From assembly GCF_030548295.1 (NCBI RefSeq), contig NZ_JAUOSB010000001.1, positions 620,001-684,000 of the forward strand: a DNA stretch of 64,000 nt. The letters run 5' to 3'. The notes beneath the pieces were generated by a model. The model made no database searches, had not been told where the DNA came from, and saw only the letters and a list, made by a program, of their open reading frames with translations. This document shows, piece by piece, positions 45,656-55,144 of this stretch; the stretch's first letter is position 1, and the number at the start of each line of letters is the position of its first letter. Origin of the DNA: Wenyingzhuangia sp. 2_MG-2023. GTDB lineage: Bacteria; Bacteroidota; Bacteroidia; Flavobacteriales; Flavobacteriaceae. Both the position numbers and the translations under genes were made by a program.

Positions 45656-46609
45656 ATGCCCCAATCGAAATCGATCCAAGATATTTTAGGCATTGATTTG
45701 CCGTTTTTCATTGCCCCTATGTTTTTGGTTTCCAATACGGAAATGGTGATAGAGGCTATGAAAAAAGGTGGGGCTGGTTGTATTCCAGCATTGAATTACA
45801 GATGTACAATAGAGTTGAAAAAAGCAATTCGTGAGATGAAAGCCGCCAAACCATCTAACGGAGCTTTTGGAATCAACATTATTGTAAATCCATCCAATTT
45901 AAAATATAGAGAGCAATTAAAAGCCTGTTGTGAAGAAGGTGTAGATTTTATCATCACTTCTTTGGGAAGCCCTAGAGAAGTGATTGTAAAAGCTAGAAGA
46001 GCAAAAATCAAGGTTTTTTGTGATGTAGTTCATGTAGAACACGCTTTAAAAGCCGAAAAATTGGGCTGTGATGCCTTGATAGCTGTAAATAATAGAGCAG
46101 GAGGGCATAGGGGAGATTTGCCTCCAGAGGAGCTTATAAAGCAGTTGGTGGCACATACCAATTTACCTGTTATTTCTGCGGGTGGAATTAGTTCTAAGCA
46201 AGACCTAGACTTGATGTTGTCATACGGTGCCGCAGGAGCTTCTATTGGAAGTCCATTTATTGCTTCGTTAGAATCTAAAGTATCTGAAGAATATAAAAAT
46301 GCTTGTGTAAATTATGGTGCTGATGATATTGTGATGACTAAAAAAATTTCAGGAACTCCTTGTACAGTTATCAACACACCTTACGTGCAAAAAGTTGGAT
46401 TGAATGAAACTTTACTGGAAAGAAAATTACATCACTACAAATTTTTAAAAAAGTGGATCAAATTATTGAGATATTTAAAAGGAACTCAAGATGTAATTTG
46501 TTCTGCTAAAAAAGCAACTTATAAAAATGTTTGGGTTGCAGGTCCAAGCATAGAAAACACGCACAAGATAGAATCTGTTTCTAAAATAATAGATAGATTT
46601 ACAGAGTAA
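45656..46609 (+). CDS. Nitronate monooxygenase-like flavin oxidoreductase
   Basis: A 317-residue TIM-barrel flavoprotein of the nitronate monooxygenase family. It starts MPQSKSIQDILGIDLPFFIAPM. The FMN site shows AVNNRAGGHRGDLPPEEL, VISAGGISSKQDL and the SIGSPFIAS loop. The frame is open 60 bp upstream to 45596 but that part has no family match, so the ATG at 45656 is preferred. NMOs oxidise alkyl nitronates; related enzymes act on other substrates. Confidence 0.87.
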   Translation: MPQSKSIQDILGIDLPFFIAPMFLVSNTEMVIEAMKKGGAGCIPALNYRCTIELKKAIREMKAAKPSNGAFGINIIVNPSNLKYREQLKACCEEGVDFIITSLGSPREVIVKARRAKIKVFCDVVHVEHALKAEKLGCDALIAVNNRAGGHRGDLPPEELIKQLVAHTNLPVISAGGISSKQDLDLMLSYGAAGASIGSPFIASLESKVSEEYKNACVNYGADDIVMTKKISGTPCTVINTPYVQKVGLNETLLERKLHHYKFLKKWIKLLRYLKGTQDVICSAKKATYKNVWVAGPSIENTHKIESVSKIIDRFTE

Positions 46610-46635
46610 GCGCAATTGTATTTCTTTGAGAACGT

Positions 46636-46643
46636 TATATTTG
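46636..46643 (+). promoter_or_regulatory. Promoter -7 box of the sprE-like gene
   Basis: TATATTTG matches TAnnTTTG, 38 bp before the GTG start at 46681. No TTTG at the usual -33 spacing. Confidence 0.5.
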
Positions 46644-46680
46644 TGATTCAAATTGCCGATACACTATCAATACTCTTTTT

Positions 46681-48840
46681 GTGAAACATTATATTTTTTA
46701 CATATCTGTTCTTTTTTTATGTTCTTGTAGTACCCATAGAGATAAATTTTTAAACAGAAAATATCATGCTTTTGTTACCAAATACAATGTGTTGTATAAT
46801 GGTAAACTTGCGTATAAAAAAGGATTAGAAAAAGTTGAAGAAACGTATAGCGATGATTTTACAGAATTGCTACCCATAGAACCTTTTAGTTTTTATGCCA
46901 ATCAAGATGAGGCCGAAGATGTAGCTCCTATTGGTCAGGAAGATTTTAAGAGAGCCGAAGAAAAAGCAGCCAAAGCTATTCAGCGACACTCCATGTTGAT
47001 AAAAGGAGAAGAACGAAATTCTCAAATAGACGAAGCTTATTTGTTGTTGGGGAAATCAAGATATTACACCAAAAGATTTGGTCCTGCCTTAGAATCTTTT
47101 GAATACATTATAAAAAATTATCCAGAGGCGAGTTTGATTTATGAAACCGTTGTTTGGAGAGCCAAAAGCAATATTCACATAGACAATGTCGATTTTGGTA
47201 AAAAAGCACTTCACAGGTTATTAACAGCATCTACTTTACCACCAGAAACTAGACAGCAAGCAGAAATAGGTTTGGTAATGGCTTATGAAAAATCTCCAGA
47301 TAGTTTAAGTTCAGTCATCAAACATTTAGAGGCTTCGTTAAAAGCTGTAGACAAAGGTACAACCGCTTCTAGAGTTGCTTTTGTATTAGGTCAAGCATAT
47401 CGAAAGCAGGGATTGATTACAAAATCAGACAAAGCATTTGATAAGGTTATAGAGATGAAAAGAGGCTTGTATCGATTTAAATTGCAATCTAAACTAGAGA
47501 AAATAAACAATCACTTAGAAGATTTTACCACAGAAAAATTTTTAAAGGAATTGGATCATTTGATTTTTGTGACTAAAAACAGACCGTATTTAGGAAAGTT
47601 GTTTTATGAAAAAGGATTGGTGTATCAAGAGATAGATTCTATGGATTTGGCCAAGAGATATTACACGGAATCCGTACTGAAATCTTACAAAGATGCAGAT
47701 CAAAAAATACTTTCGTATGAGAAATTGGGTGATTTGTATTATGGAGAAAAAAAATACGAACCTGCAAAATCTTATTACGATAGTTTGGTGAGTGTGGCTA
47801 GAAATAAAAATTCAAAAAGAGTAGTTAGAATTCAACGAAAGGCCAAAAATTTAGAAAAAGTAGTATCCATTCAACGTCATGCTTTTGCGAATGATAGTTT
47901 GTTGATGATTGCAAGTTTAGGGAAGTCTGATTTGGAAGCTTACTATAAAAATCACATCGAAAAAATTAAAGATGAGGAAAAGGAGTTGAGAAAGAAAGAG
48001 CTAATTGCTTTAGAAAAACAAAACACGTTTAGTTTTGATAGAGAGTCAGATTGGTACTTCTTTAACAATGCCGAAAGAACAAAAGGAAAACTTGCTTTTG
48101 TTAAAAAGTGGAGGTTGGTTGTTAAAAACAAAAATTGGTATTCAGCATCGTTAAGTAGCAGAAGTGCAGTTGCTGTAGTTGAGGTAGATTCATTGTCTAA
48201 AGAAAAAAATGTGGTTGCCCCAACAAACAACAAATACGAGGTGGCTTATTATACTGAGCAGGTAAAAAGAGATCCTAAATTTATAGATAGCATTACCAAA
48301 ACAAGAAATTTAAATTATTACGAATTGGGTAATATTTATTACAGTCTTTTAAAGGAGAAAGAGTTGGCTGTTGAAAAATTAGAGAAGTTGATTGCATTCA
48401 ATCCTTCTAGAGAATTGAAAATTGGAGCTTACTATAGATTGTATAAAATATATCAAGAAACAGGTGATGTTATGAATGAAAATTCATACAAACAAAAATT
48501 AAAACAAGAATACCCAAATTCATCATTTACCAAATTGGCAAACAAAGAAAGTTACAATCAAGATTTGGATGAGGATGTAAATGAATATATTATTTGTTAC
48601 GAGACCATTTATGAATTGTACAATTTAAATTCATTTGAAGCAGCAAAACAAGAAATACTTGAAGCCATTCCAAAATATAGTGATACGCCACTTTCTGCAA
48701 AATATGCTTTATTGCATGCTTACATCATGGCTAAAGTAGAAGGGAAAGAAACTTTTTGTAAACTATTGAGCGAGTTAAAGTTAAGGTACCCAAATTCAAT
48801 AGAAGCTAAAAAAGCGATTGAAATATTAAATAATAAATAA
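46681..48840 (+). CDS. sprE: SprE/PorW-like type IX secretion lipoprotein
   Basis: A 719-residue lipoprotein with a short leader and lipobox LCSC (Cys16). The start CSTHRDKFLNRKYHAF.TKYNVLYNG is the opening pattern of SprE/PorW proteins. TPR-like helical repeats fill about residues 90-400 and 530-715. SprE supports type IX secretion and gliding in F. johnsoniae. It is about 150 residues shorter than that protein. GTG at 46681 is the only start that leaves a signal peptide. Confidence 0.83.
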   Translation: MKHYIFYISVLFLCSCSTHRDKFLNRKYHAFVTKYNVLYNGKLAYKKGLEKVEETYSDDFTELLPIEPFSFYANQDEAEDVAPIGQEDFKRAEEKAAKAIQRHSMLIKGEERNSQIDEAYLLLGKSRYYTKRFGPALESFEYIIKNYPEASLIYETVVWRAKSNIHIDNVDFGKKALHRLLTASTLPPETRQQAEIGLVMAYEKSPDSLSSVIKHLEASLKAVDKGTTASRVAFVLGQAYRKQGLITKSDKAFDKVIEMKRGLYRFKLQSKLEKINNHLEDFTTEKFLKELDHLIFVTKNRPYLGKLFYEKGLVYQEIDSMDLAKRYYTESVLKSYKDADQKILSYEKLGDLYYGEKKYEPAKSYYDSLVSVARNKNSKRVVRIQRKAKNLEKVVSIQRHAFANDSLLMIASLGKSDLEAYYKNHIEKIKDEEKELRKKELIALEKQNTFSFDRESDWYFFNNAERTKGKLAFVKKWRLVVKNKNWYSASLSSRSAVAVVEVDSLSKEKNVVAPTNNKYEVAYYTEQVKRDPKFIDSITKTRNLNYYELGNIYYSLLKEKELAVEKLEKLIAFNPSRELKIGAYYRLYKIYQETGDVMNENSYKQKLKQEYPNSSFTKLANKESYNQDLDEDVNEYIICYETIYELYNLNSFEAAKQEILEAIPKYSDTPLSAKYALLHAYIMAKVEGKETFCKLLSELKLRYPNSIEAKKAIEILNNK

Positions 48841-48841
48841 C

Positions 48842-48849
48842 TAACTTTG
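48842..48849 (+). promoter_or_regulatory. Promoter -7 box of the bactofilin/atp group
   Basis: TAACTTTG matches TAnnTTTG, ending 25 bp before the bactofilin start codon; ATTG lies 21 bp upstream near -33. Confidence 0.5.
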
Positions 48850-48874
48850 AAAATAACAGTAATTATTAAGAGAT

Positions 48875-49330
48875 ATGTTTAGCTCGGATAAGAATAAAAA
48901 AGTAGTAAAAACAATGGTGCAGGAAAACTTAACAATGGAAAGGAACAGAATTTCTCAAAAATCAGTTTTTAAAGGAAGTATTACTTCTCAGGGAGATTTT
49001 AGAATTGATGGAACAATAGAAGGAGATTTAATTACAACTGGGAAAGTAATTATTGGTCCAGAAGGAAAAGTTTTAGGAGAAATGAAATGTGTAAATGCAG
49101 ACGTTGAAGGTACATTTGATGGGCGTTTAGAAGTAAAAAACTCATTGTGCTTAAAACCATCTGCAAAAGTTTATGGTGAGGTTTTAGCGGAAAGTTTTAC
49201 GGTTGAGCCAGGAGCAGTAATCAATGCAAATTGTAGTATGTTAAGTGCTGTTAAAGAATTAAAACCATCAAGTAAGGTTGAAGAAAAATCAAACGAATCC
49301 AAGCAAGGGAAAGCTTCAAAAGTTTCTTAA
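48875..49330 (+). CDS. Bactofilin (polymer-forming cytoskeletal protein)
   Basis: A 151-residue bactofilin. The core (about residues 30-120) has the repeated beta-helix pattern FKGSITSQGDFRIDGTIEGDL...GKVIIGPEGKVLGE...DVEGTFDGRLEVK. Disordered Lys/Ser-rich ends flank it. Bactofilins polymerise without nucleotides and scaffold envelope or motility machines. Its last 53 bp overlap atpZ. Confidence 0.93.
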   Translation: MFSSDKNKKVVKTMVQENLTMERNRISQKSVFKGSITSQGDFRIDGTIEGDLITTGKVIIGPEGKVLGEMKCVNADVEGTFDGRLEVKNSLCLKPSAKVYGEVLAESFTVEPGAVINANCSMLSAVKELKPSSKVEEKSNESKQGKASKVS

Positions 49331-49511
49331 ATTTTCAGGAATTGGAGCGCAATTAGGAGTAACTATGTATTTGTCATCTTTGATAGGTGTCAGAGTAGAT
49401 GAGTATTTTGGTTTTGAAAAACCATGGGGAACTCTTTTTTTTATCATTCTATCACTTGTTTTATTTGTCCTTAATTTAACACGGCAATTGAACAAACTAA
49501 ATAACGAATAA
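49278..49511 (+). CDS. atpZ: AtpZ/AtpI family protein
   Basis: A 77-residue protein with two transmembrane helices (about 22-42 and 46-66) and a basic start, as in AtpZ/AtpI proteins that help assemble the c-ring. It overlaps the bactofilin gene by 53 bp and sits upstream of the ATP synthase genes, as expected. Confidence 0.83.
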   Translation: MKKNQTNPSKGKLQKFLKFSGIGAQLGVTMYLSSLIGVRVDEYFGFEKPWGTLFFIILSLVLFVLNLTRQLNKLNNE

Positions 49512-49516
49512 ATTTG

Positions 49517-49930
49517 ATGATTAAAAATCATGTCAAAGGTTTGACTATTTTTTTAGTAACAAACCTTTTTGCATTTCTAGTGCACACCACAATTGAAACA
49601 AATTTTATAACAGCAGGAATAGTAAAGGTGGTAAATCTTCCTTTATCTTACTTGTTAAATGCTTTGGCTTCGCTATTTGTTTGTGTAAGTATTTACTTTT
49701 TGCACAAAAAATACGAAAACAATATCGGATTCATATTTTTAGGGTTGAGCTTTGTAAAAATGTTATTTTTGTTTTTGGTGCTGAATCCCAAAAATACAAT
49801 AGGTGAAGTGTCTAATTATGATGCTGTTGCAGTTTTTTGTCCTTTTCTTATCAATTTGGTAATGGAGCAAATTTTTGTGGTAAAAATATTGAAGATTAGC
49901 GATCTTCTTGGTCAAACTAAAAAAGAGTAA
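49517..49930 (+). CDS. DUF6168 family membrane protein
   Basis: A 137-residue protein with about four transmembrane helices. It occupies the position where AtpI-like proteins occur before atpB in Flavobacteriaceae, and I recognise it as DUF6168. The function is unknown; a helper of ATP synthase assembly is inferred from position. ATG 49517 was chosen over the TTG at 49514. Confidence 0.72.
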   Translation: MIKNHVKGLTIFLVTNLFAFLVHTTIETNFITAGIVKVVNLPLSYLLNALASLFVCVSIYFLHKKYENNIGFIFLGLSFVKMLFLFLVLNPKNTIGEVSNYDAVAVFCPFLINLVMEQIFVVKILKISDLLGQTKKE

Positions 49931-49989
49931 TGTTTTTTATTTTTCAACAATTCAGTGTTGAAAACTAATAGTATTTTTAAATTATTGTT

Positions 49990-49997
49990 TACATTTG
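49990..49997 (+). promoter_or_regulatory. Promoter -7 box of atpB
   Basis: TACATTTG matches TAnnTTTG, 36 bp before the ATG at 50033. It supports a separate start of the atpBEFHAG message. Confidence 0.55.
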
Positions 49998-50032
49998 CAC
50001 AAATTTTGAAAACAATCAATATTCACGAGGGA

Positions 50033-51181
50033 ATGATAGTAAAATTGAACCTAAAAGTTTTAGTGGTGTTAATGTTAACGTTACTACCGTTTACAAGTCA
50101 GGCAAACGATGAACAGCATCACGATACTGCTCAACACGAGAAAAGCGAACATGTGGCAAAAAAGCCTCATTCAGAAGAAGAAGGTTTTTTAGAGGGAGTT
50201 AATACTCCTGAAGAAATTACGGCTTATTCAGAACATCACTTGGCGGATTCTCACGACTTTATATTTTTCTCAGATGAGGCGTCAAATCATCATTACGGGT
50301 TTTCTTTGCCAGTAATTTTGTTTGAAAATGGATTGACTGTTTTTATGTCTTCTGAATTTGATCATGGTGAAAAAGTAGTCGAAAAAAACGGACAACATTA
50401 CAAATTATACCACGGAAAAATTTATAAGACGGATGCTCAAGGAACTATTCACTACGATGAGCACCACCATCCAACAAACGAAAAAGCATTAGATTTTTCA
50501 ATTACTAAAAACGTATTGTCAATTTTGGTGATTTCTATTATTATGCTTTTGTTGTTTGTAAGTTTGGCAAACGGATATAAAAATGGACCTATTCCAACAG
50601 GATTTGCTAGAGTTTTAGAGCCTTTAGTACTTTTTGTGAGAGATGAAATTGCTAGACCAAACATTGGTGAAAAGCAATACAGAAAATTTATGGGGTTCTT
50701 ATTGACCGTATTCTTCTTTATTTGGATAACAAACTTATTAGGGTTAACTCCGTTAGGAATTAACGTAACAGGAAACATTGCGGTAACTGTTTGTTTGGCA
50801 TTGTTTACGTTCTTTATTGTACAATTTAGTGCAAATAAAGATTATTGGAAACATATATTTTGGATGCCTGGAGTTCCAGTACCTATGAAAATAGTATTAG
50901 CACCTATTGAAGTATTAGGAATGTTTACCAAACCTTTCTCTTTGTTAATTCGTTTGTTTGCAAACATTACAGCAGGTCACACCGTAGTAATGGGGTTGAT
51001 TGCCTTAATTTACACAGGAAAGGCAATGTTAGGTACAGGAGGTAGTATTGGAGTATCGTTATTGTTAACGTTGTTTATCAATGTTATCGAAATATTGGTT
51101 GCGTTTTTACAAGCATACATCTTTACCATGTTATCATCATTGTTTATTGGTATGGCTGTAGAAGAACACGATCATCATTAA
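50033..51181 (+). CDS. atpB: ATP synthase F0 subunit a
   Basis: A 382-residue subunit a, far longer than the 271 residues of E. coli. It has a cleavable-looking leader (about 1-25), then a His/Asp/Glu-rich extra domain (about 26-160, with DEQHHDTAQHEKSEH) on the periplasmic side. The membrane part (about 165-375) contains the essential arginine region LLIRLFANITAGHTV and ends in EEHDHH. An in-frame start at 49955 exists but lies before the -7 box. Confidence 0.95.
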   Translation: MIVKLNLKVLVVLMLTLLPFTSQANDEQHHDTAQHEKSEHVAKKPHSEEEGFLEGVNTPEEITAYSEHHLADSHDFIFFSDEASNHHYGFSLPVILFENGLTVFMSSEFDHGEKVVEKNGQHYKLYHGKIYKTDAQGTIHYDEHHHPTNEKALDFSITKNVLSILVISIIMLLLFVSLANGYKNGPIPTGFARVLEPLVLFVRDEIARPNIGEKQYRKFMGFLLTVFFFIWITNLLGLTPLGINVTGNIAVTVCLALFTFFIVQFSANKDYWKHIFWMPGVPVPMKIVLAPIEVLGMFTKPFSLLIRLFANITAGHTVVMGLIALIYTGKAMLGTGGSIGVSLLLTLFINVIEILVAFLQAYIFTMLSSLFIGMAVEEHDHH

Positions 51182-51218
51182 AAATAAATTTTTTGTTTAA
51201 TTATTATATATCATTATT

Positions 51219-51413
51219 ATGGAAATCCCAGGATTAGTAGGAGCAGGTTTAATCGTTATTGGAGCAGGTTTAGGTTTAGGTAAAATTGGAGGTTCAGCAA
51301 TGGACGCTATTGCACGTCAACCAGAAGCAGCTAACAAGATTCAAACTGCAATGATTATTATTGGTGCATTATTGGAAGGTTTGGCATTTGGTGCTTTAAT
51401 CTTAGGAAAATAA
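51219..51413 (+). CDS. atpE: ATP synthase F0 subunit c
   Basis: A 64-residue hairpin of two helices. The ion-binding carboxylate is E53 in GALLEGLAFG; the polar loop is ARQPE. There is no Gln in helix 1 and no Ser/Thr after the Glu, so a proton-driven ring is more likely than sodium. A strong hairpin follows the gene. Confidence 0.96.
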   Translation: MEIPGLVGAGLIVIGAGLGLGKIGGSAMDAIARQPEAANKIQTAMIIIGALLEGLAFGALILGK

Positions 51414-51431
51414 TCACAAGAAAACTTAGTG

Positions 51432-51458
51432 CTATCTGTAACGGTTGGTTACAGATAG
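51432..51458 (+). other. Intercistronic hairpin between atpE and atpF
   Basis: A perfect 11-bp stem CTATCTGTAAC / GTTACAGATAG with loop GGTTG. No T tract follows, so it is probably not a terminator but may protect the atpE message end or tune downstream expression. Confidence 0.7.
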
Positions 51459-51511
51459 TATCTATTTAAACAAAAAGTACAAAACTAAACTATATTAAAT
51501 ATTTTACATAG

Positions 51512-52012
51512 ATGGATAAGTTAATTAATGATTTTTCATTTGGTCTATTTTTCTGGGTAGCAATTATCTTTGTTATTTTAATAGTATTAATGCGTAAGTT
51601 TGCCTGGAAGCCTATATTAGAAGCTTTAAATACTAGAGAAGAAGGTATTGCGAATGCTTTAGAGGCTGCTGAAAATGCAAAAAAGGAATTAGAGAAATTA
51701 AATTCTGAAAACGAAAGAATCATCAAAGAAGCTAGAGCAGAAAGAGACACTATGTTAAAAGAAGCTCGTGAGATTAAAGACAAAATAGTTGCTGATGCTA
51801 AAGAGGAAGCTAATGAACAAGCAGAAATCATTATCACTAATGCAAAAGGAGCTATCGAAGTAGAAAAACAAGCTGCTTTGGCTGAACTTAAATCTCAAAT
51901 TGCAGGAATTTCTATTGATATTGCTAAAAAAGTAATAAAGAGAGAATTATCTTCAGAAGCTACTCAATTAGAATTGGTAGAAAAATCGTTAAAAGAAGTT
52001 ACTTTAAACTAG
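51512..52012 (+). CDS. atpF: ATP synthase F0 subunit b
   Basis: A 166-residue subunit b: one N-terminal transmembrane helix (about 10-28), then a long charged helix (30-160) of coiled-coil type that forms the peripheral stalk. It ends 7 bp before atpH. Confidence 0.95.
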   Translation: MDKLINDFSFGLFFWVAIIFVILIVLMRKFAWKPILEALNTREEGIANALEAAENAKKELEKLNSENERIIKEARAERDTMLKEAREIKDKIVADAKEEANEQAEIIITNAKGAIEVEKQAALAELKSQIAGISIDIAKKVIKRELSSEATQLELVEKSLKEVTLN

Positions 52013-52019
52013 TAGAAAT

Positions 52020-52574
52020 ATGAGTACAAGAGCAGCAATACGTTACGCAAAAGCGATTTTAAATCTTGCTAAGACTGATGGGAGCGAAACAGCAGTATAC
52101 AATGATATGCAGTTGATTGAAGAAACCATTCAAGGAAGCGATGATTTAAAAGTGTTGTTAAAAAGTCCAATCATCAAGCTAAGTGACAAAGTATCTGTTC
52201 TAGAAGCTATTTTTGGATCTAAAGTTAACAACTACTCTCTGGGATTGATCAAGCTTTTAGCAAACAAGAAAAGATTGGATGTTTTAGAAACTGTAGCAAG
52301 TGATTATCAAATAATTTATGACCATTTAAAGTCTATAGATGTTGCTAAAGTAACAACAGCTGTTCCTTTATCGGATGCTTTAAGAATACAAGTTATTGCT
52401 AAAGTAAAAGAATTGACGGGTAACGAAACTACACTTAATAATGATATAAATCCAGATATAATTGGAGGTTTTATTTTAAGAGTTGGAGATATTCAATACG
52501 ATGCTAGTATAGCAAAAAGCTTAAGAGAGTTAGAAAGAAGTTTTGACGATAGTCATTACGAAGCAAAAATTTAA
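52020..52574 (+). CDS. atpH: ATP synthase F1 subunit delta
   Basis: A 184-residue delta subunit with the N-terminal helical domain (ALRYAKAILNLA-type start, STRAAIRYAKAIL) and the C-terminal DINPDIIGGFILRVGD motif. It links the b stalk to F1. Confidence 0.95.
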   Translation: MSTRAAIRYAKAILNLAKTDGSETAVYNDMQLIEETIQGSDDLKVLLKSPIIKLSDKVSVLEAIFGSKVNNYSLGLIKLLANKKRLDVLETVASDYQIIYDHLKSIDVAKVTTAVPLSDALRIQVIAKVKELTGNETTLNNDINPDIIGGFILRVGDIQYDASIAKSLRELERSFDDSHYEAKI

Positions 52575-52601
52575 AAAAATTACATCAAATAATAAATAAA
52601 G

Positions 52602-54170
52602 ATGGCAGCAATAAAACCAGCTGAAGTATCAGCAATTTTACAAGCGCAGCTAACAAATTTTGAAGCAACAGGTTCTTTAAATGAGGTTGGTACTGTATTA
52701 CAAATTGGAGATGGTATTGCACGTGTATACGGATTAGCGAATGTGCAGTATGGAGAATTAGTTGAATTTGATTCAGGATTACAAGGGATTGTATTGAATT
52801 TAGAAGAAGACAATGTAGGTGTTGTATTGTTAGGTTCTTCTTCAGAAGTACATGAAGGTTCTACTGTAAAAAGAACTGAAAAAATTGCTTCTATCAATGT
52901 TGGTGAAGGAATTGTAGGTCGTGTAGTAGATACTTTGGGTACTCCTATCGATGGAAAAGGTCCTATTGCTGGTGAAACTTTTGAAATGCCATTAGAACGT
53001 AAAGCTCCTGGAGTTATTTTCCGTGAGCCTGTAACAGAACCATTGCAAACAGGTATTAAATCTGTAGATGCTATGATTCCTGTTGGACGTGGACAACGTG
53101 AGTTAATTATTGGTGACCGTCAAACAGGTAAATCTACTGTTGCAATTGATACAATTATCAATCAAAAAGAATTTTACGATGCAGGAGAACCTGTTTATTG
53201 TATTTATGTAGCTATTGGTCAAAAAGCCTCTACAGTTGCATTGATTGTAAACTTATTAGAAGAAAAAGGTGCTTTAGCATATACAACTATTGTTGCTGCT
53301 AATGCTTCTGATCCTGCTCCAATGCAGGTATATGCTCCATTTGCAGGTGCTGCAGTAGGAGAATATTTTAGAGATACTGGTAGACCAGCTTTAATTGTTT
53401 ATGATGATTTGTCTAAACAAGCAGTTGCTTACCGTGAGGTATCTTTATTGTTAAGAAGACCACCAGGACGTGAAGCTTATCCAGGGGATGTATTCTATTT
53501 ACACTCAAGATTATTGGAACGTGCTGCAAAAGTAATTAACAACGATAAGATTGCTGCTCAAATGAATGATATTCCTGCTTCTTTAGTTGGAAAAATCAAA
53601 GGAGGAGGTTCTATTACAGCTTTGCCAATTATTGAAACACAAGCAGGAGATGTTTCTGCATATATTCCAACAAACGTAATTTCTATTACTGATGGGCAAA
53701 TCTTCTTAGATGGAGATTTATTTAACTCTGGGGTTCGTCCTGCAATCAACGTGGGTATTTCTGTATCACGTGTAGGAGGTAACGCACAGATTAAATCTAT
53801 GAAAAAAGTATCTGGTACTTTAAAATTAGATCAAGCTCAGTTCCGTGAATTAGAAGCGTTTGCTAAATTTGGATCTGATTTAGATTCAGCTACTTTATCT
53901 GTAATTGAAAAAGGACAACGTAACGTAGAGATTTTAAAGCAAGCTCAAAATGATCCATATACGGTAGAAGACCAAATTGCTATTATTTATGCAGGTTCTA
54001 AGAACTTATTAAAGAATGTTCCTGTTAACAAAGTAAAAGAGTTTGAAGCTGATTACATTGAGTATTTAAATGCGAAACACAGAGATGTATTAGACGTGTT
54101 AAAGTCTGGTAAATTGGAAGGTTTAGACGTGTTGGAATCTGTAGCAGCAGAAATTTCAGCTAAATACTAA
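52602..54170 (+). CDS. atpA: ATP synthase F1 subunit alpha
   Basis: A 522-residue alpha subunit with the P-loop GDRQTGKST, the [13 protein letters not shown] motif and [21 protein letters not shown]. It carries the non-catalytic nucleotide sites. A long perfect hairpin follows. Confidence 0.97.
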   Translation: MAAIKPAEVSAILQAQLTNFEATGSLNEVGTVLQIGDGIARVYGLANVQYGELVEFDSGLQGIVLNLEEDNVGVVLLGSSSEVHEGSTVKRTEKIASINVGEGIVGRVVDTLGTPIDGKGPIAGETFEMPLERKAPGVIFREPVTEPLQTGIKSVDAMIPVGRGQRELIIGDRQTGKSTVAIDTIINQKEFYDAGEPVYCIYVAIGQKASTVALIVNLLEEKGALAYTTIVAANASDPAPMQVYAPFAGAAVGEYFRDTGRPALIVYDDLSKQAVAYREVSLLLRRPPGREAYPGDVFYLHSRLLERAAKVINNDKIAAQMNDIPASLVGKIKGGGSITALPIIETQAGDVSAYIPTNVISITDGQIFLDGDLFNSGVRPAINVGISVSRVGGNAQIKSMKKVSGTLKLDQAQFRELEAFAKFGSDLDSATLSVIEKGQRNVEILKQAQNDPYTVEDQIAIIYAGSKNLLKNVPVNKVKEFEADYIEYLNAKHRDVLDVLKSGKLEGLDVLESVAAEISAKY

Positions 54171-54184
54171 TAACAAAACAAGTA

Positions 54185-54263
54185 GTAAACACTAAATGCA
54201 TTACGCATTTAGTGTTTACATTTCAATAAAGTTTTTGAGAAGTAGTCTATGTACTAACTACTT
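54185..54263 (+). other. Intercistronic hairpins between atpA and atpG
   Basis: First hairpin: perfect 15-bp arms GTAAACACTAAATGC (54185-54199) and GCATTTAGTGTTTAC (54205-54219), loop ATTAC. Second: AAGTAGT (54240-54246) pairs with ACTACTT (54257-54263). Neither has a T tract. Confidence 0.72.
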
Positions 54264-54283
54264 AATACTTAATACTAAAAGAA

Positions 54284-55144
54284 ATGGCAAACTTAAAAGA
54301 AATTAGAAACAGAATTACCTCTATTGGCTCTACAATGAAAATTACGAGCGCAATGAAGATGGTATCTGCAGCAAAGTTGAAAAAAGCTCAAGACGCTATT
54401 ACTGCCATGCGTCCTTATGCAAATAAATTAACTGAGTTGTTACAAAACTTAAGTGCTACATTAGATGCTGATGCTGGAGGTGTATTTGCAGAGCAAAGAG
54501 AGGTGTCTAAAGTTTTATTGGTAGTAGTTTCTTCAAATAGAGGTTTGTGTGGAGGTTTCAATACTTCAATCATAAAAAAGACAGAAAAAGTTATTTCTGA
54601 AAAATATCAAGGTAAAGAAATTACGCTATATACCATTGGTAAAAAGGCAAATGATATATTATCAAAAAAATACAATGTTTTAAAAAACAATGTTACTGTT
54701 TACGATGATTTAACTTTTGACAATGTTACTGTAATTGCTGAAGAATTGATGGAAATGTATGCCAATGGAGATTTTGATAGAATTGAAGTTGTTTACAATG
54801 TGTTTAAAAATGCAGCAACACAAATTGCAACATTAGAACAATATTTACCAATTGAACCTGTAGAAGTTGCAGGAAATGTTTCTTCGGATTATATTTTTGA
54901 ACCTTCAAAAGAGGAAATTGTAGCAGCATTGATTCCTAAGTCTTTAAAAACTCAGTTATACAAAGCAATCAGAGATTCTTTTGCAGCTGAGCACGGTGCT
55001 CGTATGACTGCTATGCACAAAGCTACAGACAATGCAAAAGATTTAAGAGATGGTTTAAAATTGACGTACAATAAAGCTCGTCAAGCAGCAATTACAGGAG
55101 AAATCTTAGAAATTGTTGGTGGAGCAGAAGCGTTGAACAATTAA
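54284..55144 (+). CDS. atpG: ATP synthase F1 subunit gamma
   Basis: A 286-residue central-shaft subunit with the N-terminal helix LKEIRNRITSIGSTMKITSAMKMVSAAKL, the SSNRGLCGGFN motif and the C-terminal helix NKARQAAITGEILEIVGGAEAL. It is the last atp gene here; atpD and atpC must be elsewhere. Confidence 0.97.
   Translation: MANLKEIRNRITSIGSTMKITSAMKMVSAAKLKKAQDAITAMRPYANKLTELLQNLSATLDADAGGVFAEQREVSKVLLVVVSSNRGLCGGFNTSIIKKTEKVISEKYQGKEITLYTIGKKANDILSKKYNVLKNNVTVYDDLTFDNVTVIAEELMEMYANGDFDRIEVVYNVFKNAATQIATLEQYLPIEPVEVAGNVSSDYIFEPSKEEIVAALIPKSLKTQLYKAIRDSFAAEHGARMTAMHKATDNAKDLRDGLKLTYNKARQAAITGEILEIVGGAEALNN

Noticed and set aside
49955-50032. Upstream start for atpB
   Set aside because: A TACATTTG -7 box lies within it and a leader-like N-terminus begins at 50033.
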